Assembly (NCBI GenBank): GCA_048527645.1
Contig: DBGFNI010000155.1
Span: 1-5,323 of the forward strand
DNA: 5,323 nucleotides
From: HGM12669 sp048527645
Lineage (GTDB): Bacteria > Bacillota > Clostridia > Oscillospirales > CAG-272
Direction: 5' to 3'
Of this stretch, positions 1 to 4,222 are shown piece by piece (the stretch's first letter is position 1; each line of letters starts with the position of its first letter). The translations under genes were made by a program, and so were the position numbers. Below the pieces are notes generated by a model. That model searched no databases and had not been told where the DNA came from. It saw only the letters and a program-made list of their open reading frames with translations.

Positions 1-197
1 TGGAATTGTTTTATAACTGTGAGCAAGTTGCAGAACGGTACGGTGTAAAGATCAGCACAGTTTGGTCTTGGATTCGAGACAGAAAGCTCAAAGCAGTAAA
101 GATCGGGAAGAGTTATCGGGTGAGAGAGTCTGATATGGTTGCTTTTGAAGAAAAGAATTCCACAAAAGAAGAACCTTGCAATGTTTCTGATCGATGA
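1..197 (+). CDS. Excisionase/MerR-type helix-turn-helix DNA-binding protein (5' partial)
   Basis: Small DNA-binding protein of about 65 residues. The segment from CEQVAERYGV through STVWSWIRDRKLKAVKIGKS to the YRVRESDMVAF end is the classic excisionase-family winged-HTH pattern: a first helix, a recognition helix around TVWSWIRDRKL, then the I-G-[KR]-x-[YW]-R-[VI] wing. In phages and mobile elements such proteins act as excisionase/directionality factors or small repressors; which one applies here cannot be told. The frame is open from base 1. TTG at 6 is the first visible start, but bases 1-8 read (A)TG GAA TTG, so the true start is probably an ATG whose A lies one base before the window. 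The charged tail (residues about 50-63) overlaps the start of the next gene. The gene is clearly more AT-rich than those from 250 on. Confidence 0.85.
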   Translation, partial: ELFYNCEQVAERYGVKISTVWSWIRDRKLKAVKIGKSYRVRESDMVAFEEKNSTKEEPCNVSDR

Positions 198-510
198 AAT
201 ATTCTTCGAGAAGCAAAAAAAACAGAAAACGGAAGTGAAAGGGCTGAAAACGGTGAGAGGAAGGAGAACGGGGCGGCTGACGCCGGAGCAGGCGGCGCGA
301 ATTATGGGTGTTACCACAAGATTTGTGCATATGGGCTTGCAGTGCGGAAAGCTGCATTTCGGATATGCGATGCACACGTCGCCGAAGCGGTGGACGTATT
401 TTATCAGTGCTGCAAAGTTTGAAGAGGAAACGGGGCTACAGGTGCCGCAGGAAATTTTGGACGAGAATGCCGCGCCGGAAGGTGCATGCGTTGCGCCGTC
501 GGCAATGTGA
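181..510 (+). CDS. Small phage protein with HTH-like segment (start uncertain)
   Basis: Uncharacterised protein of 109 residues if started at ATG 181. The conserved-looking core runs from LTPEQAARIMGV (residues 33-44) through TRFVHMGLQCGKLHFGYAM to SPKRWTYFISAAKFEEETG (residues 67-85). It resembles small gut-phage proteins of the form LTPEQAA..[ML]G.....V...LQ.G.LPFG.A.....RWTYYIS...F...TG. The first part looks like an HTH, so a DNA-binding role is plausible but not shown. Residues 1-32 are basic, low in complexity and probably not part of the fold. The start is doubtful: ATG 181 has only weak upstream AAGAAG, GTG 253 has AAAGG about 10 bases ahead, and a strong SD at 259-266 precedes in-frame CTG 277, which begins LTPEQAA exactly. 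An upstream TTG at 139 is also in frame. It overlaps the 3' end of the first gene if ATG 181 is used. Confidence 0.7.
   Translation: MFLIDEIFFEKQKKQKTEVKGLKTVRGRRTGRLTPEQAARIMGVTTRFVHMGLQCGKLHFGYAMHTSPKRWTYFISAAKFEEETGLQVPQEILDENAAPEGACVAPSAM
259..266 (+). promoter_or_regulatory. Strong Shine-Dalgarno-like GGAAGGAG without a canonical start
   Basis: GGAAGGAG is one of the best anti-SD matches in the window. The only in-frame codon at about the right distance is CTG 277, 10 bases downstream, which opens the conserved LTPEQAA core. It may mark the true or ancestral start of the 181-510 gene, or be a by-product of AGG/AGA arginine codons in this purine-rich strand. Confidence 0.35.
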
Positions 511-569
511 AGAAAAAAACGGGATTTGAGTGCATATACTGTTGAAAAAGAGAGAAAGGTGCGAAAGAA

Positions 570-809
570 ATGGCAGAAGCCAAGAAGAAATGCGAATCCT
601 CGGAGAAAAAGAGAAAAGAGCGGGGAGGGCACTACGATGTGGTGTGTTTTCTGGAACGACCGGACGGGACGGCAGTGCCGTTTGACGAGCTGACGCCGGA
701 GGAGGTCGCCGATTGGAAAGCAAAAATGAGTGAGCGGCTATGCAGGGTGATGTCGCGGTATTACGCGCAGCATCCGGAAGAATACGAGCGGCTGGAATCT
801 CTGGAATAA
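570..809 (+). CDS. Small hypothetical phage protein
   Basis: 79 residues, function unknown. A lysine-rich, probably disordered N-terminus (residues 1-19) is followed by a compact part. This reads as a beta hairpin (YDVVCFLERPDGTAVPFDEL, about residues 22-41), then helices starting TPEEVADWKAKMSERLCRVMS and ending with YYAQHPEEYERL. The hairpin-DGT-plus-helix plan with an MS.YY.QHPEEY end resembles short uncharacterised proteins in Clostridia phages; that is recollection, not a search. ATG 570 is the only sensible start and has AAAGG at 555-559, 10 bases ahead. It sits 59 bases after the previous stop and 39 bases before the next ATG, so it probably shares their transcript. No catalytic motif or membrane segment is visible. 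Confidence 0.75.
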   Translation: MAEAKKKCESSEKKRKERGGHYDVVCFLERPDGTAVPFDELTPEEVADWKAKMSERLCRVMSRYYAQHPEEYERLESLE

Positions 810-836
810 AAGAATTTGAAAGAACCAGGGACGGAA

Positions 837-842
837 AAGGAG
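837..842 (+). promoter_or_regulatory. AAGGAG ribosome binding site fixing the start at ATG 849
   Basis: A perfect AAGGAG lies 6 bases before ATG 849. This decides against the in-frame TTG at 816, which has no comparable signal. Confidence 0.75.
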
Positions 843-848
843 CAGGAT

Positions 849-1169
849 ATGAAAAAGGGACGGAGAAGGATTTACTTAACGAAGATTCGGCAATTGAGCG
901 GGTACAGCAACCGGGAGATGGGAGAGCAGCTTGGAATCGGCAAGGACGCGTATCACGCGCTGGAGACCGGGCGGGTGCGGGAGCTGGACGCGGAGATCGC
1001 GGTGCGGATTGCAATGGTGATTGTGAACCGATGTGTGGTCGGGTATGGGACAAAATACGAATATGTAACCATGGAAGTGATCAACGACGAGCTGATGTAC
1101 CGCTCGAACCTCATAAAGGCGGCGCGGCTGCGGGAGAAACGGAGCAGAAAGGAAGCACAAGAAACATGA
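849..1169 (+). CDS. Cro/XRE-like helix-turn-helix DNA-binding protein
   Basis: 106 residues. Residues about 10-58 fit a Cro/C1-type HTH: LTKIRQLSGYSNREMGEQLG (helices 1 and 2), then the turn and recognition helix IGKDAYHALETGRV, and a following helix (DAEIAVRIAMVI). The order 'RQLSGYS..EMGEQLGI....Y..LETGR' is the usual XRE layout with the ExG element after the recognition helix. The C-terminal half (residues 62-106) holds a short strand-like part and a basic helical tail rich in K/R, perhaps for oligomerisation or extra DNA contact. It is likely a phage regulator, but its target is unknown and no operator with dyad symmetry stands out nearby. Its TGA overlaps the next ATG (ATGA at 1166), so translation is probably coupled. 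Confidence 0.8.
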   Translation: MKKGRRRIYLTKIRQLSGYSNREMGEQLGIGKDAYHALETGRVRELDAEIAVRIAMVIVNRCVVGYGTKYEYVTMEVINDELMYRSNLIKAARLREKRSRKEAQET

Positions 1170-1633
1170 CGTGCAAAGAGGCGCTGGAGGCGTGGGAGCA
1201 AGGAAAGCCGGTGATCGCGCGGGAGCCGGGGACGCTTCGGGAGGAGCGGTACGACTGCATCAGCGCGGTATGCTACTGCATGGAGCACGGGCGGCGGGTG
1301 ATGTATCTCGATTTACAGCAGGAAGGGAAGCCTTCCATGGCGGCACGTCCGGAGGATGTTTTTTTACAGGAGCAAAAGTTGCCGCAGCGCACGCCGGCGG
1401 AAGAGCGGTACCCGGAGCAGATGCTGGAATATGTGATTGTATCGGAGAACAGGAACCGATACGGCATCGAGGCGCGTCTGAACGGAGAGGCGGTGGCGAA
1501 CTATGACGGATACATCAGCGGGGACTGCTTTCGGCTGTATCCGACGTGGCCGCAGCCAAAGCGGGGGGCGTATGCAGCTCCGCGGATGATCTCCCAGCAG
1601 ATGGTACGCAGCGGCGGGAAAGGAGCGGTGTAA
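1166..1633 (+). CDS. Hypothetical phage protein, two-part; N-terminal domain paralogous to next gene
   Basis: 155 residues, function unknown. It starts at ATG 1166 in an ATGA overlap with the HTH gene; the frame is open far upstream (to 740), but that stretch lies under the two preceding genes and is a shadow. Residues 1-70 (MTCKEALEAW..., PV at 15-16, Y29, I32, G42, S57, PEDV near 62-65) align without gaps to the start of the following protein, suggesting a duplicated small domain, probably a helix followed by a beta barrel or sheet. Residues about 88-155 (EYVIVSENRNRYGIEARLNG, then YDGYISGDCFRLYPTWPQP) look like a second, strand-rich domain without a clear counterpart in the window. There are no catalytic signatures. 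It ends TAA, two bases before the next ATG. Confidence 0.8.
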   Translation: MTCKEALEAWEQGKPVIAREPGTLREERYDCISAVCYCMEHGRRVMYLDLQQEGKPSMAARPEDVFLQEQKLPQRTPAEERYPEQMLEYVIVSENRNRYGIEARLNGEAVANYDGYISGDCFRLYPTWPQPKRGAYAAPRMISQQMVRSGGKGAV

Positions 1634-1635
1634 AA

Positions 1636-1935
1636 ATGACACAGGAGGAAGCGGTGCAGCTGATGAAGGAGCAGGCGCCGGTGCAATACCGCATGAATAC
1701 TGGCAGACGGGTGATGAAATATCGGCGGATTGTACAGATGCGCTTTTTCAAAAAGGATGGTGAAACGTGTCTGTCGTTAAAGATGGAGGATTACAACGGT
1801 CAAAGCTTCACATGGGCAGATGTACGTGACGTAGAAAAGGCGGACGGAAACGCGGAAAAAGAGGAGGAAACGAAGGATGCAGGAGAAGATCGGAAAGAAG
1901 ACGGTGCAGGGCAATGCGCAACAGGCGGCGTATGA
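1636..1935 (+). CDS. Hypothetical phage protein, paralogue of the preceding N-terminal domain
   Basis: 99 residues, function unknown. ATG 1636 has AAAGGAG at 1619-1625, 10 bases ahead, and lies two bases after the previous stop. Residues 1-66 form the same domain as the start of the upstream protein: MT..EA at 1-6, PV at 15-16, R19, Y29, I32, G42, S57 and a terminal DV. The rest (from about 68) is a very acidic and basic tail with many E, D and K, probably disordered, and its last 59 bases overlap the next gene in another frame. The tail is therefore likely free of fold constraints. In-frame sequence upstream of 1636 (to 1546) is shadow coding under the previous gene. Confidence 0.78.
   Translation: MTQEEAVQLMKEQAPVQYRMNTGRRVMKYRRIVQMRFFKKDGETCLSLKMEDYNGQSFTWADVRDVEKADGNAEKEEETKDAGEDRKEDGAGQCATGGV
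1862..1867 (+). promoter_or_regulatory. AGGAGG ribosome binding site inside the previous gene
   Basis: AGGAGG lies 9 bases before ATG 1877, within the acidic tail of the 1636-1935 gene. It supports the ATG 1877 start despite the 59-base overlap. The alternative GTG at 1904 has only a weak purine stretch ahead. Confidence 0.7.
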
Positions 1936-2224
1936 AAGCAGTCTGCGACTGTTAAGAGAACTGGAAAAGGAGCAGCGGGCGCAAATCGCGCAGCTGGGGC
2001 GGCGTGTGCGTCAGTTGGACGAGGAATTGGAGCAGACGGCGAAGACAAACGAGCTATTGTGGGCGGTGATCGGATATCTTGCACGGGAATGCGGAGGCGG
2101 AATGAATCTAAACCTGCGGGATGTGAAGGATCACAGCCGGCGATACGGCGTTTCGGCGCAGGCGGGTCGGAACATCGGCGGGGATATGCTGATGCAGATT
2201 CATATTTTCCCGAAGCGGGAATGA
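1877..2224 (+). CDS. Coiled-coil hypothetical protein
   Basis: 115 residues, function unknown. Residues about 18-62 (AYESSLRLLRELEKEQRAQI, then LGRRVRQLDEELEQTAKTNE) show heptad-like leucine spacing with abundant E, K, R and Q, typical of a coiled coil, followed by a short hydrophobic helix (LLWAVIGYLAREC). The last 40 residues differ in kind: after a GGG turn, NLNLRDVKDHSRRYGVS and a strand-like MLMQIHIFP end. It is likely an oligomer, or a partner-binding protein. The start at ATG 1877 is supported by AGGAGG at 1862, giving an unusually long 59-base overlap with the upstream gene. Its stop TGA at 2222 is followed by 67 bases with no gene that I support. Confidence 0.78.
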   Translation: MQEKIGKKTVQGNAQQAAYESSLRLLRELEKEQRAQIAQLGRRVRQLDEELEQTAKTNELLWAVIGYLARECGGGMNLNLRDVKDHSRRYGVSAQAGRNIGGDMLMQIHIFPKRE

Positions 2225-2291
2225 TGATACGGTCACGGAAGGCACATCGGACAGAGATTTTATGTAATGAAAGAGAAAGGAAAAAAACAGC

Positions 2292-2807
2292 ATGAAGGTA
2301 AACAAGGAATTTGAAGGGCTGATACAGAAGGAAAACGGTGATTATGTTCTGAAAGGCGATCTGATTTCAGAAGAAAGCATTGAAATTGATCTGGATGACC
2401 GTCTGTTTGTTCGTGGATCCGTTATTTCCAAAATGTCTATCAAAGTTGGAAGAACTTTGATTGCCAGTGATGGCATTAAAGCCGGTAGGGGTATTATAGC
2501 CGGTTGTGGCATCAAAGCCGGTGGGGGTATTGAAGCCGGTGAGGGCATCAAAGCCGGTGAGGGCATCGAAGCCGGTTGGGGCATCAAAGCCGATTGTGGC
2601 ATCGAAGCCGGTGAGGGCATCGAAGCCGGGTCTTTTATTCAGGTTGAAAAGCGGATCTTTGCAGGTGTGTCGGTATATGGCACCGTTGAAAGCTGCAAGA
2701 AGACCATCACTTGTGCGGAATTGCGAAAAGGTGAAATCTGCTACGGTGATCTGATCCTGACCGACAATCAAAATGCGGAAAAGGAGACGGAAGATGCACG
2801 GACATAG
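2292..2807 (+). CDS. Hexapeptide-repeat (probable beta-helix) protein
   Basis: 171 residues. A strand-rich N-terminus (residues 1-60, alternating V/I/L as in DYVLKGDLISEESIEIDL) leads into nine exact-length six-residue repeats G-I-[K/E/I]-A-[G/D]-x at residues 61-114, then about three degenerate ones (FIQVEK, RIFAGV, SVYGTV). A tail with three cysteines (residues 134-152) and a charged end follow. A period of six with regular small and aliphatic residues is what left-handed beta-helices show, so a short solenoid of at least three turns is the best structural guess. Similar repeat proteins occur in Clostridia phages and gut bacteria, without known function as far as I know. GAAAGG (2276-2281) precedes ATG 2292. 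Codon use (GCC Ala, GGT/GGC Gly, few CGG Arg) and higher AT differ from the flanking genes, suggesting separate acquisition. It ends in TAG and overlaps the next gene by 14 bases. Confidence 0.85.
   Translation: MKVNKEFEGLIQKENGDYVLKGDLISEESIEIDLDDRLFVRGSVISKMSIKVGRTLIASDGIKAGRGIIAGCGIKAGGGIEAGEGIKAGEGIEAGWGIKADCGIEAGEGIEAGSFIQVEKRIFAGVSVYGTVESCKKTITCAELRKGEICYGDLILTDNQNAEKETEDART
2472..2633 (+). repeat. Nine-copy 18-bp in-frame tandem repeat
   Basis: Nine consecutive 18-base units starting at 2472, 2490, 2508, 2526, 2544, 2562, 2580, 2598 and 2616, consensus GGCATCRAAGCCGGTGAG, each coding one hexapeptide. Units 3-9 are nearly identical apart from the third and last codons; units 1, 2 and 4 carry more silent changes. 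The near-identity suggests recent slippage or unequal exchange. Gain or loss of units would stay in frame. Confidence 0.95.
2781..2786 (+). promoter_or_regulatory. AAGGAG ribosome binding site selecting ATG 2794
   Basis: AAGGAG sits 7 bases before ATG 2794 and is downstream of the alternative in-frame ATG 2773, so it supports 2794. It lies within the last codons of the hexapeptide-repeat gene. Confidence 0.7.
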
Positions 2808-3066
2808 GGCATATTTGCGGAGGCGGATGGCGGTTTGCGCGGTATTTGAGACAACGGGGGCGCTGACGCCGATGCGGATTCGGACGGATGACGGCTGGAA
2901 GCCGATCACGCATGTGAAGCGGGGCAATGTGCCGCGGATGATCCGCGGGATTGCGACGGACGTCTATGCGGTATGGGTGGAAGGCTATGAAAGCGAGCTA
3001 TATTTTGACGCGCGGGCGGGGGTATGGTTTTCGCTCGAGAAAGTAAAGGAGGAGGAAGAGGCATGA
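2794..3066 (+). CDS. Small beta-rich hypothetical phage protein
   Basis: 90 residues, function unknown. After a basic start (HGHRAYLRRR), residues about 25-84 alternate as strands: TPMRIRTDDGWKPITHV, then IRGIATDVYAVWVEGYESEL, then YFDARAGVWFSLEKV. This is the look of a small SH3- or OB-like barrel. The order 'DG..[WY].I..V ... Y.V...G.E..L.FD...WF.E' recalls small accessory proteins of Firmicutes mobile elements, but I cannot assign it. ATG 2794 is chosen from its AAGGAG; ATG 2827 (with GGAGG ahead) is a possible alternative. It overlaps the upstream gene by 14 bases and the next by 4 (ATGA at 3063), so it is translated as part of the cassette. The last residues are a run of glutamates. Confidence 0.75.
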   Translation: MHGHRAYLRRRMAVCAVFETTGALTPMRIRTDDGWKPITHVKRGNVPRMIRGIATDVYAVWVEGYESELYFDARAGVWFSLEKVKEEEEA

Positions 3067-3170
3067 AAAAGATGATTGTTTGCGGGGAGGACGGGAGCTT
3101 TTGCCTTGCAGAGGGGGCGCGTGCAGACGCGGCGCTGCGCAAGCTGATGGCATATGAGCGGATCGGACTG

Positions 3171-3173
3171 TAG
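3171..3173 (+). other. In-frame TAG at codon 37
   Basis: TAG lies in frame between ATG 3063 and TGA 3435. The flanking residues form one continuous conserved-looking motif across it. The following base is C. The only other supported gene here that ends in TAG is the hexapeptide-repeat gene (2805-2807). Confidence 0.9.
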
Positions 3174-3251
3174 CCGGAGGAGCTGGAGATCCTTCTGGGA
3201 GAGGAGCGACCCGCCTATCAGACGCGCATCCAAAAGCTGCGGCGTGCGGAA

Positions 3252-3437
3252 ATGCACAAGGTGGCAGCGCTGCTGAATGACGAGTGGTGTATGCATTGCT
3301 GCACCGGGGAATACTGCGTCTGCGCGGAGCTGGACGGGGACGGACAGCCAACCGGCGGATGCAGCTCGGACAATCACAACGAGGATTGTTTGATTGCAAT
3401 CATGAGATATCTGACCGATTGGGGGAATTTAGAATGA
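3252..3437 (+). CDS. Distal cysteine-rich fragment, if separately initiated
   Basis: ATG 3252 is the first ATG after the amber codon in the same frame and would give 61 residues containing the whole cysteine-rich part (CMHCC, CVC, GGC, DC) and the MRYLTDW end. No good ribosome binding site precedes it (GCGTGCGGAA only), so separate translation would probably be weak. It is listed because this piece alone could still fold around metal. It is better understood as the 3' part of the interrupted gene from 3063. Confidence 0.3.
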   Translation: MHKVAALLNDEWCMHCCTGEYCVCAELDGDGQPTGGCSSDNHNEDCLIAIMRYLTDWGNLE

Positions 3438-4195
3438 GTGCAAAAGAAAAAGATGAGGCGCGATACATGACGGATGAAGAAATCGTGATAAATTACCGGG
3501 AGGCGAAAAACAAGCGGGACCAGGTGGAAATCCTTGCCGATCTCAACTGCATGAGCCGGGAAGAGATCATACAGATTCTGAAAGATGGCGGAATCAAGCA
3601 GCAGGAGCTGCCGCGAAACCGCGGGGAAAAGAAAGCGGAGGCGGAAAAAACAGCGAAAAAGAAAAAAGAAAAGCCGGAGATACGGACGGTTGCGGAGCGT
3701 TTGGAGGAAGAAGAGCGGGAAAAGAGAAAAGCCGGAAAGGCTGCTGTGCCGCGCATTTTGGACTCCGGGGAGCGGACGGAATTTGCGAGCGGGGCGGTGC
3801 GTGACACGGCACGCGGGAAAGGGCGGTGCGATCTGCTGCCGTTGGACGTCTGCGCGTGTCTGATGGACTGCGACCCGGTGCTGGTGCAGCTGCAACGGTT
3901 CTTTTATGAAAAGCAGCGCGATGCGCTGTGGGTGCTGCTGCGGGAGGTAAGTGAACCGGCATTCGGGCTTTTTCGCGGCATGGCGGACATGCTTTTGGAA
4001 GTGGCGGTACACTTTGAGGACGGCGAGAGAAACTGGGAAAAGGGCATCCCGATTGCGCGGTATGTAGACAGTGCAGTGCGGCATTATCTGAAATGGAAGA
4101 GAGGGGACACGGACGAGCGGCACGACCGTGCGTTTGTGTGGAATATTCTGTGCATGGCCCGGCAGGCGCGGCGGGAAAACTGGTACGGCGCGTGA
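3434..4195 (+). CDS. HTH-like domain fused to dATP/dGTP diphosphohydrolase-type domain
   Basis: 253 residues in three parts. Residues 12-54 (MTDEEIVINYREAKNKRDQV, ILADLNCMSREEIIQILK) are an HTH-like helical module seen in gut-phage proteins. Residues 60-107 are a K/E-rich, probably disordered linker. Residues 108-245 match the phage family I know as dATP/dGTP diphosphohydrolase N-terminal (DUF5664-type): FASGAVRD, GKGRCDLLPLDV (129-139), LLEVAVHFEDG (187-197), NWEKGIP (200-206), DSAVRHYLKWKRGD (212-225), HDRAFVWNILC (230-240). Candidate metal/substrate residues are E189, H193, E195, H217, H230, D231 and N237. Such enzymes cleave dNTPs to dNMP and pyrophosphate, altering the nucleotide pool during phage growth. 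Activity here is inferred. The loop before NW seems shorter than the usual G..KYG..NW. ATG 3434 overlaps the previous stop (ATGA) and has GGGGG about 9 bases ahead; the frame upstream to 3284 is shadow. Confidence 0.85.
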   Translation: MSAKEKDEARYMTDEEIVINYREAKNKRDQVEILADLNCMSREEIIQILKDGGIKQQELPRNRGEKKAEAEKTAKKKKEKPEIRTVAERLEEEEREKRKAGKAAVPRILDSGERTEFASGAVRDTARGKGRCDLLPLDVCACLMDCDPVLVQLQRFFYEKQRDALWVLLREVSEPAFGLFRGMADMLLEVAVHFEDGERNWEKGIPIARYVDSAVRHYLKWKRGDTDERHDRAFVWNILCMARQARRENWYGA

Positions 4196-4208
4196 TTGCG
4201 GGACGGAA

Positions 4209-4214
4209 AAGGAG
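4209..4214 (+). promoter_or_regulatory. AAGGAG ribosome binding site selecting ATG 4223
   Basis: AAGGAG lies 8 bases before ATG 4223. It rules against TTG 4196, which directly abuts the previous stop and lacks a separate signal. Confidence 0.75.
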
Positions 4215-4222
4215 AAGCGGGC

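Larger units (their letters stand above)
3063..3437 (+). pseudogene. Cysteine-rich phage protein gene interrupted by in-frame amber codon
   Basis: From ATG 3063 (ATGA overlap with the previous stop) the frame runs 124 residues to TGA 3435, broken only by TAG at 3171-3173 (codon 37). Before it, residues 27-36 read KLMAYERIGL; after it comes PEELEILLGE. This matches a motif common in gut-phage proteins, YE.[TI]GL-x-PEE, with the amber exactly at x, so one protein was clearly encoded and a single base change explains the break (GAG, AAG, CAG, TCG or TTG to TAG). The distal part has cysteines at 76, 79, 80, 85, 87, 100 and 109 (CMHCC, CVC, GGC, DC), suggesting metal binding. The distal frame is undamaged and its stop overlaps the next ATG. 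It is therefore either a very recent pseudogene, an amber-suppressed gene, or a sequencing error. The role is unknown. Confidence 0.75.

Noticed and set aside
525..540. Promoter-like TTGAGT and TATACT in the gap before the gene at 570
   Set aside because: The two boxes are only four bases apart and no -35 element lies at 16-18 bases from TATACT. The packed layout suggests read-through transcription.
436..1053. 205-codon open frame on the minus strand
   Set aside because: It spans three + strand genes and the gaps between them. Its translation is proline-, serine- and arginine-rich without motif, so it is a complement artefact.
740..1165. Long N-terminal extension of the 1166-1633 protein
   Set aside because: This stretch lies under two genes in another frame, reads as G/R-rich nonsense, and the ATGA start at 1166 fits the operon pattern.
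2221..2295. 24-codon open frame starting ATGATG, in an ATGA overlap with the coiled-coil gene stop
   Set aside because: It is very short and basic, with no motif and no good ribosome site. I treat 2225-2291 as a short untranslated gap.
2472..2633. CRISPR array
   Set aside because: The repeats are contiguous 18-base units without spacers and are in frame within a protein gene.
2506..2754. + strand alternative frame with ASKPVR-type repeats
   Set aside because: Same cause: it is a shadow of the 18-bp repeat, with no ribosome site and lying inside the 2292-2807 gene.
2367..2927. 186-codon minus-strand frame with a TGFDAL-like hexapeptide repeat
   Set aside because: An 18-bp repeat without stops stays open in other frames and reads as a repeat in all of them. 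The + frame has the ribosome site, sensible ends and the beta-helix-type pattern.
3374..4123. 249-codon open frame on the minus strand
   Set aside because: It lies opposite the HTH-hydrolase gene, whose family motifs are clear. The minus translation is rich in P, R, H, S and F with no ribosome site or domain, as expected from the complement of a purine-rich gene.
3434..4195. Evidence of a 2-aminoadenine (Z) genome from the diphosphohydrolase-type domain
   Set aside because: No PurZ-like or DatZ-like gene is present in the window, and related hydrolase domains occur in many ordinary phages. The domain alone does not support it.
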